A stretch of DNA of 9,091 nt from JAWXCH01 sp034440595 (GCA_034440595.1 JAWXCH010000496.1:1-9091), one strand, 5' to 3'; shown: positions 1 through 7,067, counted from the stretch's first letter. Notes: generated by a model not told the origin, from the letters alone. Made by a program: numbers and translations.

Positions 1-108
1 ATCAAAGGCGAAAAGGTCTCCATCTACAATCCGTCCGTCCAATCCAAGCACCCCTTAAACGGGTTTAAGCTGACTAACAGTTCCAAAGTCCACCTGATGC
101 AGGGTCCT
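1..108 (+). pseudogene. 3' fragment of a truncated plus-strand gene (DUF4139-like tail region)
   Basis: Frame 1 is open from the first base and encodes about 36 protein-like residues, including VSIYNPSVQSKHPLNGFKL and NSSKVHLMQGPF. From memory this resembles the part of DUF4139-type beta-rich proteins where HPLNG..L.N.T...L..GP is normally followed by a segment like TVFDGG.YAGDA. That continuation is absent. From about base 106 the same bases read on the other strand as the conserved VPFYLP end of the neighbouring methyltransferase-like gene. The plus frame stays open to a TAG at 538-540, but codons after about 108 are antisense to a well-conserved gene and do not look like protein. I infer that a larger gene lying mostly left of the window lost its 3' part by rearrangement. 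An alternative is an intact gene with a chimeric C-terminus ending at 540. The family match is recalled, not searched. Confidence 0.4.
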
Positions 109-750
109 TTCGAGTGCCGGGAGGTAGAAGGGGACTCCGCTGCTCAGGTAGGCGTCGTAGTCCTCTCCAAACTCTTCACGCAGCCGGGCCTCTTCGTGCA
201 GCGAGCCGATCACCAGATAGATCGTCGCTGCGGTGTTGAAGGCCAGAAGGTTCGTGGTCATGCGGGGCATGAGCCAAAGGATCGGCAACGGGGCGAAGTT
301 CAGCGGGTGGCGGCTCCAGGCAAAGGGACCGGCTGCGTTCCGCCGCCCTTCGTCATCGAGCGCCGGTCCCTGCGCCTCCGGCTCTGGCGGAACGGGACCA
401 TCGCCCAGCCACGCCATGAAGCTCTCCAGCCCGGTGATCCTCCGCAGGCCGACCTGTCCTGCTGCCGATGTCGCATATACGAGCGCACCGGCTTGTATGG
501 CTTGCATCAGGAAGGCGAGTGGCCCCTCAATGCGGTATAGCTCTCGGTTGGGCTGACGCCGGATGTAAGCGGCCAGCATCCCGAAAGTCACGAACGACTG
601 ACCGATGTAGAACACCCGGTAGAGGCCGTTGCGATTGCGTTCGCCGAACGTCCGGGCGGCGGCTCGTTTGGCGGGGCGGCTCGCCAAGAGGCTGTGAACC
701 ACCCCGAACACTGCCGCCGCCGCTGCCACCCGCAACATGATTTTCCACAT
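55..750 (-). CDS. NnrU/isoprenylcysteine methyltransferase-like integral membrane protein
   Basis: Probable inner-membrane protein of the NnrU/ICMT-like (phospholipid or isoprenylcysteine methyltransferase fold) superfamily; the substrate is unknown. Start: ATG at 750-748 with AAGGA at 763-759, 8 nt upstream. A TTG at 756 in the same frame sits only 2 nt from that Shine-Dalgarno and is rejected. The product is 231 aa. It has an N-terminal helix ending in VHSLLASRPAKR (about 17-29), a second helix after GLYRVFYIGQS (about 42-63), a third at about 80-98 and a helical pair at about 153-185. Family signatures are GPFAWSRHPLNF (141-152, with R147-H148-P149) and the C-terminal HEEARLREEFGEDYDAY (185-201) followed by VPFYLP. 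In ICMT-fold enzymes these two regions bind S-adenosylmethionine. The last 20 or so residues after YLP have no family character and arise by read-through into the fragment at 1-108, so the original stop has probably been replaced. Confidence 0.8.
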   Translation of the reverse strand: MWKIMLRVAAAAAVFGVVHSLLASRPAKRAAARTFGERNRNGLYRVFYIGQSFVTFGMLAAYIRRQPNRELYRIEGPLAFLMQAIQAGALVYATSAAGQVGLRRITGLESFMAWLGDGPVPPEPEAQGPALDDEGRRNAAGPFAWSRHPLNFAPLPILWLMPRMTTNLLAFNTAATIYLVIGSLHEEARLREEFGEDYDAYLSSGVPFYLPALERTLHQVDFGTVSQLKPV

Positions 751-1104
751 CGTCAAGTTCCTTCGAGTTGCATTCTCCTGGACTGCGAAAACAAGGGCAG
801 CACAGTCGGAGCCGTGAATCGCATTTGTCAGTATTTGTTTTGGCTTTGACCTCGGTGGTGATCTCTCTCGTCGGATGTCAGACTTACTTTACTCGACTGC
901 CTGCAACCTGCCCACTACCGATTTTCGCTTCTCAATCGTGGCCGTTTCTGGTCGCATCGACACAGAACACAGGTTGGCTGATCCAGAGGCATTGGAGATA
1001 ATCTTGGGGGTGTGTGAGCATGAACTATAAAGATTATCACGAGCATCTTCCGACGATTTGTGAAACTATTTGCCATCGTCCTTTGCTAGATAAGGTGTAA
1101 TCCG
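751..1104. other. Intergenic spacer between divergent genes with coding-like scraps
   Basis: This spacer separates the minus-strand membrane gene from the plus-strand gene at 1105. Three plus-strand scraps look somewhat protein-like. (a) TTG-started frame 768-1001 holds a hydrophobic run ending in VVISLVGCQTYF, a good lipobox (LVGC), but the sequence after the cysteine looks random. (b) ATG-started frame 875-1030 encodes 51 aa with a natural-looking composition (for example DFRFSIVAVSGRIDTEHR), but has no Shine-Dalgarno. (c) ATG-started frame 1020-1100 encodes 26 aa and overlaps the end of (b). A GTG at 814 begins a fourth short frame that stops at 847-849. Together they could be a frameshifted small lipoprotein gene, or chance. 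I would not call any one of them a gene. Confidence 0.3.
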
Positions 1105-1557
1105 GTGAACCACAAGATTTTCTTGAAACGATCCCTCTTGCTGTTCTGGGCGGTTTGGCTGACCGTAGTTTTCCTCAGCAATTTGGCGGACGCTGGGAAA
1201 GCGGTTGGCCTGCTTGGCGAATCCTGGGCGTTTGCTTCGGGCAACTTCAAGGTCATCAAGGAGACGACGGCCCGGTACGCCATCCCTGACTTGGTGAATG
1301 CCATCTTGTTCGCAGGCGTCATCCTCTGGCAACTGGTTGCCACATTATTGTTCTGGGGAGCGGCGTGGGCATTTCGAGGCAGGCAATCGGGACACAGGAT
1401 TCTGTACCTTGCCTTCACGACTTCGCTGTTATTGTGGGGCGTTTTTTTGATCGCCGATGAGGTGTTGATAGCTTTCCCCTTGGCAAGCACCCATTTTCGG
1501 CTTTTTATCGCTCAGTTGGTGACGCTGTTAGCTATTGAACTCTTGCCGGAGGGTTGA
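1105..1557 (+). CDS. Four-helix integral membrane protein, possibly DUF2165-like
   Basis: A 150-aa hydrophobic protein of unknown function. The start is GTG at 1105 with an AAGGTG Shine-Dalgarno at 1092-1097, 7 nt upstream. Predicted helices lie at about 9-26, 63-90, 99-118 and 129-147. A polar loop follows helix 1 (SNLADAGKAVGLLGES, 25-40), and the second hydrophobic stretch ends in LLFWGAAWAFRGR (81-93). The topology, the N..D motif after helix 1 and the GAAW after helix 2 remind me of the DUF2165 small membrane protein family, but this is a weak recollection. It stands alone, with spacers of about 350 and 300 bases on either side. Codon use and length support a real gene. Confidence 0.65.
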   Translation: MNHKIFLKRSLLLFWAVWLTVVFLSNLADAGKAVGLLGESWAFASGNFKVIKETTARYAIPDLVNAILFAGVILWQLVATLLFWGAAWAFRGRQSGHRILYLAFTTSLLLWGVFLIADEVLIAFPLASTHFRLFIAQLVTLLAIELLPEG

Positions 1558-1856
1558 AGGAGTATTCGCCCAGCGTGGGACCGAAATCCTGAATAGCCCA
1601 CCGCCGCGATAGTGCATTATCTTTGGATACGCCTGCAAAGTTCCCTGGGTATTGGAATGCCTCAGAAGCCCTTCACCGACATAGCTGACCAGATCAGCGG
1701 CTCAAACTCGCTACTAATTGCGAGACAGGCGACGCCGCTTAGTTTTTTGCCATTCGAGACAGCAGCGTTACGGAAATCGACTTCCTCGAAGAACCGATTA
1801 AGCGAGCGAAGCACACCCAAAACGGTTATCATAATTGTTCGTGGGCTGTTTGCGAT
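1558..1856. other. Spacer between convergent genes; nothing recognised
   Basis: About 300 bases between the stop of the membrane protein (plus) and the stop of the secreted protein (minus). An open plus frame from 1612 runs into the antisense of the next gene, but its translation is low in protein character. I see no strong terminator; the only stem is CCCA-GCG-TGGG at 1569-1579. Base composition becomes more AT-rich toward the right, continuing into the next gene. Confidence 0.4.
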
Positions 1857-2207
1857 TCATTTCGGTAGTAACTCAAAGTGTCCGTTGTATCTATCGCCCG
1901 TAAATGTTCCATTAAATCCATCAGAATTCAGACGCCCCCGCCATTTATATGACGCTCCATCAATGATCGCCGTTCCGCTTAGATCATCGGCGGGGCCAGT
2001 AAAATCCACTACGTAGTCGAAATCAACGCCCTGCCAAGTACCATAAAACCGGCCCCGCCAATTATTCTCTCCCAAATCTGATACAACCGCATTCATAATA
2101 CCATCAAGGGGCCTATTCGTAGTCCGCCATGGCCCTACATAAACCAAATCGGCCGCACACGCTTGAGAACCCATTAAAAGCAAACATGCAAAGATTAAAC
2201 TTTTCAT
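1857..2207 (-). CDS. Small secreted beta-rich hypothetical protein
   Basis: A 116-aa protein with a Sec signal peptide: Lys2, hydrophobic core LIFACLLLMG (4-13), and a probable signal peptidase I site after A16-C17-A18. The cysteine at 17 does not fit a lipobox because -2 is not small and -3 is not Leu. The mature part of about 98 residues is a run of short strands rich in W, Y, F and G with recurring patterns: WRGRFYGTW (50-58), DFDYVVDFTG (62-71), YKWRGRLN (87-94), GFNGTFTGDRYNGHFEL (97-113). These look like beta hairpins of a barrel or sandwich. I associate such proteins with planctomycetes, but I know no function. The Shine-Dalgarno is weak (GGAG about 11 nt upstream of the ATG). GC content is visibly lower than in the ligD region, perhaps a sign of different ancestry. 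Confidence 0.7.
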   Translation of the reverse strand: MKSLIFACLLLMGSQACAADLVYVGPWRTTNRPLDGIMNAVVSDLGENNWRGRFYGTWQGVDFDYVVDFTGPADDLSGTAIIDGASYKWRGRLNSDGFNGTFTGDRYNGHFELLPK

Positions 2208-2277
2208 ACGTTCTTACACTCCACCCGCAATATCAGCGAGGATCAAGACGTGATGTGCCTGATAGATTAGACCCCGC

Positions 2278-2820
2278 CTATTGCTTCACGCGTTCCAGGA
2301 TCATCAAATCGCCCGTGCCGTCGTCGAAACCCGTGGGGCGTTTGCCGATTTTAACTATGTAGGTGGCCTTAACGTTCGGCTCTTTGGGTTTGTCGGTTTG
2401 CGGGTCGATCTCCTTTGGCGTGCTGGCAACTTCCATTGCCGCCAGGCAGAGCGACAGTTTGTCACCTTCAACTTTGAAGATGCCGGGCATCGTGTGCGGT
2501 TGGCCATCTGGCGAGTCGGCGGGAGTGACGTCAATCTCATACGGAGTCTTGGTCGTGTCCCACTTGATCGAGGCCGCCTTCTTCTCCTGACCTTCGTTCG
2601 TCATTTTGTCCCTGTCAAAGGTGATCTTCGTGCCTGCCGGCCCGGGGACTTTCTCTCCCTTCTTATTGGTCAATGAGATTACTTTCCAAGTCCCTTGGAG
2701 CGGGTGCATATTGTTCTCGGCGCGAACCACCGGAACCAGCGTCAATCCTGCGGCGACAAATCCCGCCAGGGCGATGAGAATAGGAGCGCGGCGGCCAGTC
2801 CCTTCTGTAAGGCGTTTCAT
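2278..2820 (-). CDS. TIGR03067-family secreted protein
   Basis: A 180-aa exported protein of the planctomycete-expanded TIGR03067 family; the molecular function is unknown. The start ATG is fixed by a perfect AAGGAGG at 2834-2828, 7 nt upstream. The N-terminus is basic (KR at 2-3, RR at 10-11), followed by a hydrophobic core at about 13-31 and a signal peptidase I type site VRA|E near 33/34. Family hallmarks in order are LQGTWKVISL (41-50), KITFDRDKMT (65-74), SIKWD..K.PYEIDVTP (84-100), GIFKVEGDKLSLCLA (113-127), RPTGFD (161-166) and a final short strand LMILERVK. The strand pattern suggests a lipocalin-like beta barrel; this is inference. The family is normally present in many paralogues per planctomycete genome, which makes this the best taxonomic marker in the window. 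Confidence 0.88.
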   Translation of the reverse strand: MKRLTEGTGRRAPILIALAGFVAAGLTLVPVVRAENNMHPLQGTWKVISLTNKKGEKVPGPAGTKITFDRDKMTNEGQEKKAASIKWDTTKTPYEIDVTPADSPDGQPHTMPGIFKVEGDKLSLCLAAMEVASTPKEIDPQTDKPKEPNVKATYIVKIGKRPTGFDDGTGDLMILERVKQ

Positions 2821-2845
2821 CGGACGTCCTCCTTATTTGCGGTTG

Positions 2846-2875
2846 TCTGTTGCCAGGCGAAATGCTCTGTTGCCA
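2846..2875. repeat. Two direct repeats of TCTGTTGCCA, 20 bp apart
   Basis: TCTGTTGCCA occurs at 2846-2855 and again at 2866-2875, exactly 20 bp start to start, or about two helical turns. On the sense strand of the TIGR03067-family gene this reads TGGCAACAGA twice, starting 26 bases upstream of its ATG. The phase and position would suit a tandem regulator site, but the copies are short and no function is shown. I tested them as sigma-54 elements and the GG-GC spacing does not fit. Confidence 0.35.
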
Positions 2876-3014
2876 CTAGAATAAAATATATGCGAATACA
2901 TTGGGCTGGCTCGACCTTGCAGTTCAACATCGTTTGTTGCAGCCGTCCGCTGCCTAATATTGCGAGCCTGCGGCTCCTCGAGCCAGCGATCCCGGACGAG
3001 TTAAAATCTCTCTA
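2876..3014. other. Spacer downstream of ku; small hairpin, no clear terminator
   Basis: This is the 3' side of the NHEJ operon and the upstream region of the TIGR03067-family gene. It contains a short hairpin, GAGCC-TGC-GGCTC at 2964-2976, about 40 nt past the ku stop codon, without a T-run on either side, so it is a doubtful terminator. A promoter for the TIGR03067-family gene should lie here, but I cannot place one with confidence. Confidence 0.3.
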
Positions 3015-3920
3015 CTATGCAGTCCGTCGCCTTTTAGTGTGCTGAATTTTGCTGGTTCTTGAGTGACTTACTTTGCGGCGGCCCCGCCCGACAGCCTTCG
3101 TTTTGCTGACGGACTGACGCAGCGCGTCCATCAGGTTGATGACGTCGGACTCTGGCTCGTCATCGTCGGGGATGGCCTGTTCGACGCCCTTTTTCTTGGC
3201 CTGGATGGCGGCTTTGACCTTTTGGCGGTACCGATCCTTATATTTCCCCAGGTCAAAGTCTTTGATACTCCATTTGCTGATCATTTCCTTCGCCAATTTC
3301 ATGTTGCGTGTATTCGGCCGTGACTTTTCGAAATCCCGTTTGATCTCGGAAGGTTTGCGGATTTCGGCTTCGTAGTTGAGCATGGCCATCGTCATTACGC
3401 CCTCGACGACTCTCACTACCGCCAATTGTTCCTTGCCCGAAAATACAACCTGTCCGACACCCCAACGCTTGTCTCGCTCCATCGCCGCAGCCAGCAAGGC
3501 ATAGGGTTCGCTGGCGGCTGAAGTGGCAGGAACCAGGTAATACATCCGGCCATCAAAATAGATCGGATCGATCTGATCGGGCTCCACAAACGCATCTACT
3601 GTGAGTGACCGCTCCTCCTTGGTCCGCAATTCGTCCAATTCGTCTTTCTCCATTTCAACATAGCGGCCCTTGGCGTATTCATATCCCGCTACGATTTCAT
3701 CGTTGGAGACCTCGCCGTGCTTCGGACACACTTTGGCATAATGGATTCGCTGATGGTCCGGGGCATGTAATAAATGGAAATGAATATCGGATTGTTCTTT
3801 GGCCTGGGCATTGATCGCCTGAACGTCGAAAGATACCAGCCCAAATCTGATCGGCCCGCGCCAGCTCGCTCGAAACTTGGAATGGGACGCTGTTTTCTTA
3901 CGAGTACGTTTCTTGGCCAT
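3015..3920 (-). CDS. ku: Ku, bacterial non-homologous end-joining end-binding protein
   Basis: Homodimeric ring protein that threads onto double-strand DNA ends and recruits LigD. The product is 301 aa, within the usual bacterial range of about 250-330. The ATG follows an AAGGAA about 8 nt upstream. The N-terminus is basic (AKKRTRKK, 2-9), then comes the Ku core starting with SWRGPIRFGLVSFDV (19-33). Core signatures are VCPKHGEVSNDEIVAGYEY (64-82), FVEPDQIDPIYFDGRMYYLV (111-130) and the bridge region VVRVVEGVMTMAMLNY (168-183). The core ends near YKDRYRQKVKAAI (227-239). The family's C-terminal motif appears as VINLMDALRQS (260-270), followed by a basic tail rich in K, R and S (273-301). Such tails in bacterial Ku modulate DNA binding and threading. 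The gene starts 29 nt after the ligD stop, so it is probably co-transcribed as the last gene of the operon. Confidence 0.97.
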   Translation of the reverse strand: MAKKRTRKKTASHSKFRASWRGPIRFGLVSFDVQAINAQAKEQSDIHFHLLHAPDHQRIHYAKVCPKHGEVSNDEIVAGYEYAKGRYVEMEKDELDELRTKEERSLTVDAFVEPDQIDPIYFDGRMYYLVPATSAASEPYALLAAAMERDKRWGVGQVVFSGKEQLAVVRVVEGVMTMAMLNYEAEIRKPSEIKRDFEKSRPNTRNMKLAKEMISKWSIKDFDLGKYKDRYRQKVKAAIQAKKKGVEQAIPDDDEPESDVINLMDALRQSVSKTKAVGRGRRKVSHSRTSKIQHTKRRRTA

Positions 3921-3949
3921 GGCAGTATTCCTTTTTATGGACTAGACAT

Positions 3950-6670
3950 TCACCTCGGTTTGCCTGCGTTATTGAGCCGGCTGAGCATTTCGGACGTAAT
4001 CGCTTGTTGTGTCTGTGCCAACTTCGCCCAGGGGTCGCGTCGTAGTTGTCGGAGCCGCAGCGGCACATTGTGAATAGTGAAATGATCTGATCGCCGGCGG
4101 CTGCTTAGTTCGTTCCACGCGATGGGAACACTGACCGGTGCTCCGGCACGGGCACGCGTGGAATACGGGGCAATCGCTGTCGCACCCCGGTCATTGCGCA
4201 AGTAATCGACGAAGATCTTTCCCCGTCGGGCAGCCTTGCTCATCGTGGCGACAAAGCGATCTGGCGCCAGCCGCGTCATAAAATCAGCAATTGCCAGGCA
4301 GAACTCCTTAATCTGGGGCCAACTGTGTCGACGTTGAATAGGAACCACCACATGCAAGCCCTTGCCGCCCGTAGTCTTCAGGAAGGTTTTCAATCCTAGT
4401 TCTTCCAGCAACCCGCGCAACTCGCGGGCGGCGGTTACCACAGCGGACCAATCAAGACCCTCGTCGGGGTCCAGATCCAGAATAATACGATCCGGCTTTT
4501 CCAGACGGGCTGCCTGAGAGCCCCAGGTATGAATCTCCAGGACACCCATTTGGACCAGGGAAACGAGCCCCGCCGTATTGTTGATGGCCAGATACTGTTC
4601 CGTCTTGTTTTTTTCTCGAACGGCGATGCGCTTAAAAACGTCCGACGTACCTACCGCCGGATGTTTTTGAAAAAAGCACTGCTTGTCGTAACCATCGGGG
4701 CAACGCACCAGTGCGAGCAACCGATTCTCTACGTGAGGCAGCATCCATTCGGCGACTGCTTCGTAATAATTGGCGAGGTCACGCTTCGTGATTCCATCTG
4801 CGGGATACAGGACTTTGTCTGGATTGGAAAGTACAATCCCAGCCACTTCGACCGGGCCGTTGGATTTCATTTGGCGTACCGGCGCACTGGTGGCGGCCGC
4901 TTTTCCTGTACGCCGCCCACCTGTCCTGTGAGACCCGTTCGACGCCGCCGTTGACACTTCATGCACCGAGGTCGCACGTTCGTGGATTACTTCTGTGGCT
5001 GCCTTATCTTTGCGGAGGCCCTGAAATGACGGGTGACGCAGCAAGCCATTGTCTGTCCAGTTCGAGAATTGAACTTGGGCTACCAGTTTGGGTTTCACCC
5101 AGGTCACATCGCGTTCCTGGCCTGTGGTACCCGACAAATTAACAAATGGCGACTTCCGCTGAGACAACTTCCGAAGTTGAGCATGAAGATCGGTCAGTGT
5201 GCGATCATCAAAGCCGGTCCCCACGCGCCCTGCATAGATAAGCTGTCCCTTGGCGTCATAGTAGCCCACTAGCAAGGCCCCAAAAGCGCTGCGCGATCCG
5301 CTGGGAAAAGTGAAGCCGCCGACCACGAACTCCTCTCTCAGGGAGCATTTCACTTTAAGCCAATCCTTGCCGCGGCCGGAAATGTAAGCCCGATCCCGCC
5401 GTTTGCAGATGATTCCTTCCAGTTTCATCCGGCAGGCTTCGGAAAGGAACTTAGGCCCGTCGCCGATCAGATGCTCACTGTAGCGGAGCGGCCCCCGTGA
5501 GGTATCTTGGACTACGTAATGTAGGAGCTTTTTGCGATCTTCCAGCACATCCGCCGTCAAGTCATAACCATCGACGAACAGCAGATCGAACACATAGAAC
5601 ACGAGCTGACCCGTCAGTCCGCCCTGAAAGGCGTTTTGCAGTTTCTGAAAGCTCGTTCTTCCCTCGGCATCCAGGGCTACGACTTCCCCATCGAGCACAC
5701 CACTCTTCAGGCCGAGTTGAGCGGCCGCCTGGGCGAGTTCGGGGAACTGACTGGTCCAGTTCTTACCATTGCGGCTGATAAATGTCGCGTCCTTGCCATC
5801 GATGCGGCACAGCATTCGATAGCCATCGTATTTGATTTCGTGGAACCACTGGTCGCCAGTTGGAGCTTGCTTGGCTAATGTGGCCAGTTCCACCAGCGGG
5901 AGTTGAGGAAGCGCGGCCCGCTTCGGTGCCAAGCGACGCAGTTCTTTCTGAAGCTGCTTACGATTAGCAACCTTGGGCTTATATTTTTTGACTACTTGGC
6001 GTGTAGACGACGGAATGGCCTTGCGTCGAGCGGGGGTGGCACGACGGCCATGGGCGCTATGTTGCTTCGCAGACATCTCCCCCGCGGCGCCCCAAACCCT
6101 GTCGGCTTGAGCAGCGATTCCGTCCAGGTCCCGGCCGGTCGTTACGCTCAGCGGCAGTTGGGCCACAATATCGACGTCAGGCTCGGCGAACTCGTCTCGC
6201 TCCTTAAACAGCCACCAATGACGTTCGGTTCCTTCGGTACGGCGGCCACCCTTTCGCACCAGCATCCACCCGCCGTGCAGCTTTTCACCGTGGAGGACCA
6301 ACTTGAGTCTGCCGGCCAGGTAGTCGCGCTTGGCATCACCCACGGACTCCCAAGTGCCCTGGTCCCACAACATGACGGTACCCCCGCCGTACTCGCCCTG
6401 CGGAATAATTCCTTCGAACGATCCGTACTCGACAGGGTGGTCTTCCACTTGCATGGCCAGGCGTTTGGCAGCCGGATCGAGTGAGGGACCTTTGGGTACC
6501 GCCCAACTCTTCAATACCCCGTCCAATTCCAGACGGAAGTCATAGTGAAGGTGAGACGCGGCATGCTTTTGGATCACGAAACTGAGTTGCGGGTGGCCAA
6601 CTGTGCGACGGCCCCGCGGCTCCGGCGTCCGCTTGAAGTTACGTTTCCGGCGATATTCGGTCAAAGTCAT
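3950..6670 (-). CDS. ligD: LigD, multifunctional ATP-dependent NHEJ DNA ligase (PE-LIG-POL)
   Basis: End-processing, gap-filling and sealing enzyme that works with Ku. The 906 aa carry the three domains in the order phosphoesterase, ligase, polymerase, as in Pseudomonas LigD (about 840 aa). PE (about 20-165): QKHAASHLHYDFRLELDG, with H36, H42, D44, R46 and H78 matching the metal and phosphate site known from the Pseudomonas enzyme. A basic linker spans about 190-250. LIG (about 255-555): nucleotidyl lysine K280 in EIKYDGYR, LDGEVVALD (326-334), FYVFDLL (358-364), LEGIICKRR (417-425) and WLKVKC (437-442). A second linker spans about 556-605. POL (about 606-906, archaeo-eukaryotic primase type): ILDLDPDEG with D732 and D734, TTGGKGLHV (766-774) and the third metal ligand D822 in IFVDYLRN. 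All key residues are present, so each activity should be intact. The ATG lies 17 nt after the stop of the upstream 67-aa gene with only a weak Shine-Dalgarno (TAGG), which suggests translational coupling. Confidence 0.97.
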   Translation of the reverse strand: MTLTEYRRKRNFKRTPEPRGRRTVGHPQLSFVIQKHAASHLHYDFRLELDGVLKSWAVPKGPSLDPAAKRLAMQVEDHPVEYGSFEGIIPQGEYGGGTVMLWDQGTWESVGDAKRDYLAGRLKLVLHGEKLHGGWMLVRKGGRRTEGTERHWWLFKERDEFAEPDVDIVAQLPLSVTTGRDLDGIAAQADRVWGAAGEMSAKQHSAHGRRATPARRKAIPSSTRQVVKKYKPKVANRKQLQKELRRLAPKRAALPQLPLVELATLAKQAPTGDQWFHEIKYDGYRMLCRIDGKDATFISRNGKNWTSQFPELAQAAAQLGLKSGVLDGEVVALDAEGRTSFQKLQNAFQGGLTGQLVFYVFDLLFVDGYDLTADVLEDRKKLLHYVVQDTSRGPLRYSEHLIGDGPKFLSEACRMKLEGIICKRRDRAYISGRGKDWLKVKCSLREEFVVGGFTFPSGSRSAFGALLVGYYDAKGQLIYAGRVGTGFDDRTLTDLHAQLRKLSQRKSPFVNLSGTTGQERDVTWVKPKLVAQVQFSNWTDNGLLRHPSFQGLRKDKAATEVIHERATSVHEVSTAASNGSHRTGGRRTGKAAATSAPVRQMKSNGPVEVAGIVLSNPDKVLYPADGITKRDLANYYEAVAEWMLPHVENRLLALVRCPDGYDKQCFFQKHPAVGTSDVFKRIAVREKNKTEQYLAINNTAGLVSLVQMGVLEIHTWGSQAARLEKPDRIILDLDPDEGLDWSAVVTAARELRGLLEELGLKTFLKTTGGKGLHVVVPIQRRHSWPQIKEFCLAIADFMTRLAPDRFVATMSKAARRGKIFVDYLRNDRGATAIAPYSTRARAGAPVSVPIAWNELSSRRRSDHFTIHNVPLRLRQLRRDPWAKLAQTQQAITSEMLSRLNNAGKPR

Positions 6671-6687
6671 GACAGCCTAAAGGCAAC

Positions 6688-6891
6688 TTAGCGGTCGCCC
6701 TTATCCCCCTGGCCAGCCTTAATCTTATTTTTGGCCTTTCGACGTTGGTCTTGGCTCAAAGAACGGCCTTGATCATCACTCTCCTTGAACTTGCCTCCTT
6801 CATCCCGGCGAACGTAACGTTTGTCTGTCCCGGTATCGATCAGCTCACGTCGTCCGGTACCGCGCTTGGCTGTCTGCTTCTTCTTGGCCAT
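6688..6891 (-). CDS. 67-aa very basic protein leading the NHEJ operon
   Basis: Small hydrophilic protein of unknown function; about a third of its residues are Lys or Arg. The start is well supported by AGGAGGTG at 6903-6896, 4 nt before the ATG (core AGGAGG, 6 nt). Residues 1-15 are a basic lead (AKKKQTAKR), 16-38 hold the striking core RELIDTGTDKRYVRRDEGGK, and 43-67 hold RSLSQDQRRKAKNKIKAGQG and a DKGDR end. No hydrophobic segment or signal peptide is visible, so it should be cytoplasmic and probably disordered or nucleic-acid binding. From memory, proteins with the ELIDTGTDKRYVRRDE core occur in many soil Proteobacteria and other phyla as uncharacterised proteins. It is first in the operon with ligD and ku, which suggests a job in end joining or in the same stress response, but that is inference. 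Confidence 0.8.
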   Translation of the reverse strand: MAKKKQTAKRGTGRRELIDTGTDKRYVRRDEGGKFKESDDQGRSLSQDQRRKAKNKIKAGQGDKGDR

Positions 6892-6988
6892 GAAACACCT
6901 CCTGGAAACCTTGAACGTGGGAAGGGACCAAACCTAGAGAGCATTTGTCGTACCACTTATGGGACTGATAGGAGCCGGTTGGCGTGCG

Positions 6989-7003
6989 TGGCATGACTTT
7001 TGC
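6989..7003 (+). promoter_or_regulatory. Sigma-54 (RpoN) promoter upstream of the 43-aa gene
   Basis: TGGCATG-ACTT-TTGC matches the sigma-54 consensus TGGCACG-N4-TTGC except for the one C-to-T change, with 10 bp between the invariant GG and GC. Taking the GC as -13/-12, transcription would begin near 7015, giving a leader of about 53 nt to the ATG at 7068. The 17-bp segment 6987-7003 recurs with one mismatch at 7863-7879, also ahead of a small envelope-protein gene. Sigma-54 promoters need an AAA+ enhancer-binding activator, whose site should lie upstream, toward or inside the start of the divergent NHEJ operon. I could not identify such a site. Confidence 0.7.
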
Positions 7004-7067
7004 CTCCATAAACCTATAGCAGGCATTTGGCCTTCACCATTTGAGCCCAGAGCAGGAAGATCACATT

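Noticed and set aside
97..540. 147-codon plus-strand frame as an independent gene
   Set aside because: It starts inside the frame already open from base 1 and lies antisense to the methyltransferase-like gene; only the first bases look like protein.
1324..1343. Inverted repeat TGGCAACTGGTTGCCA as an operator
   Set aside because: It lies in the middle of the membrane-protein coding region, encodes conserved-looking helix residues, and is probably chance.
1612..2016. 134-codon plus-strand frame
   Set aside because: Its right half is antisense to the signal-peptide-bearing secreted protein and its left half lacks protein character.
2846..2875. TGGCAACAGA copies (minus strand) as sigma-54 promoters
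   Set aside because: The distance from GG to the next GC is 12 or more bases instead of 10, so they do not fit.
4529..4954. 141-codon plus-strand frame inside ligD
   Set aside because: Antisense to the polymerase domain whose residues are all conserved; no Shine-Dalgarno or protein-like composition.
5903..6484. 193-codon plus-strand frame inside ligD
   Set aside because: It is antisense to the conserved PE and early linker coding of LigD and its translation has no recognisable motif; typical shadow of a GC-rich gene.
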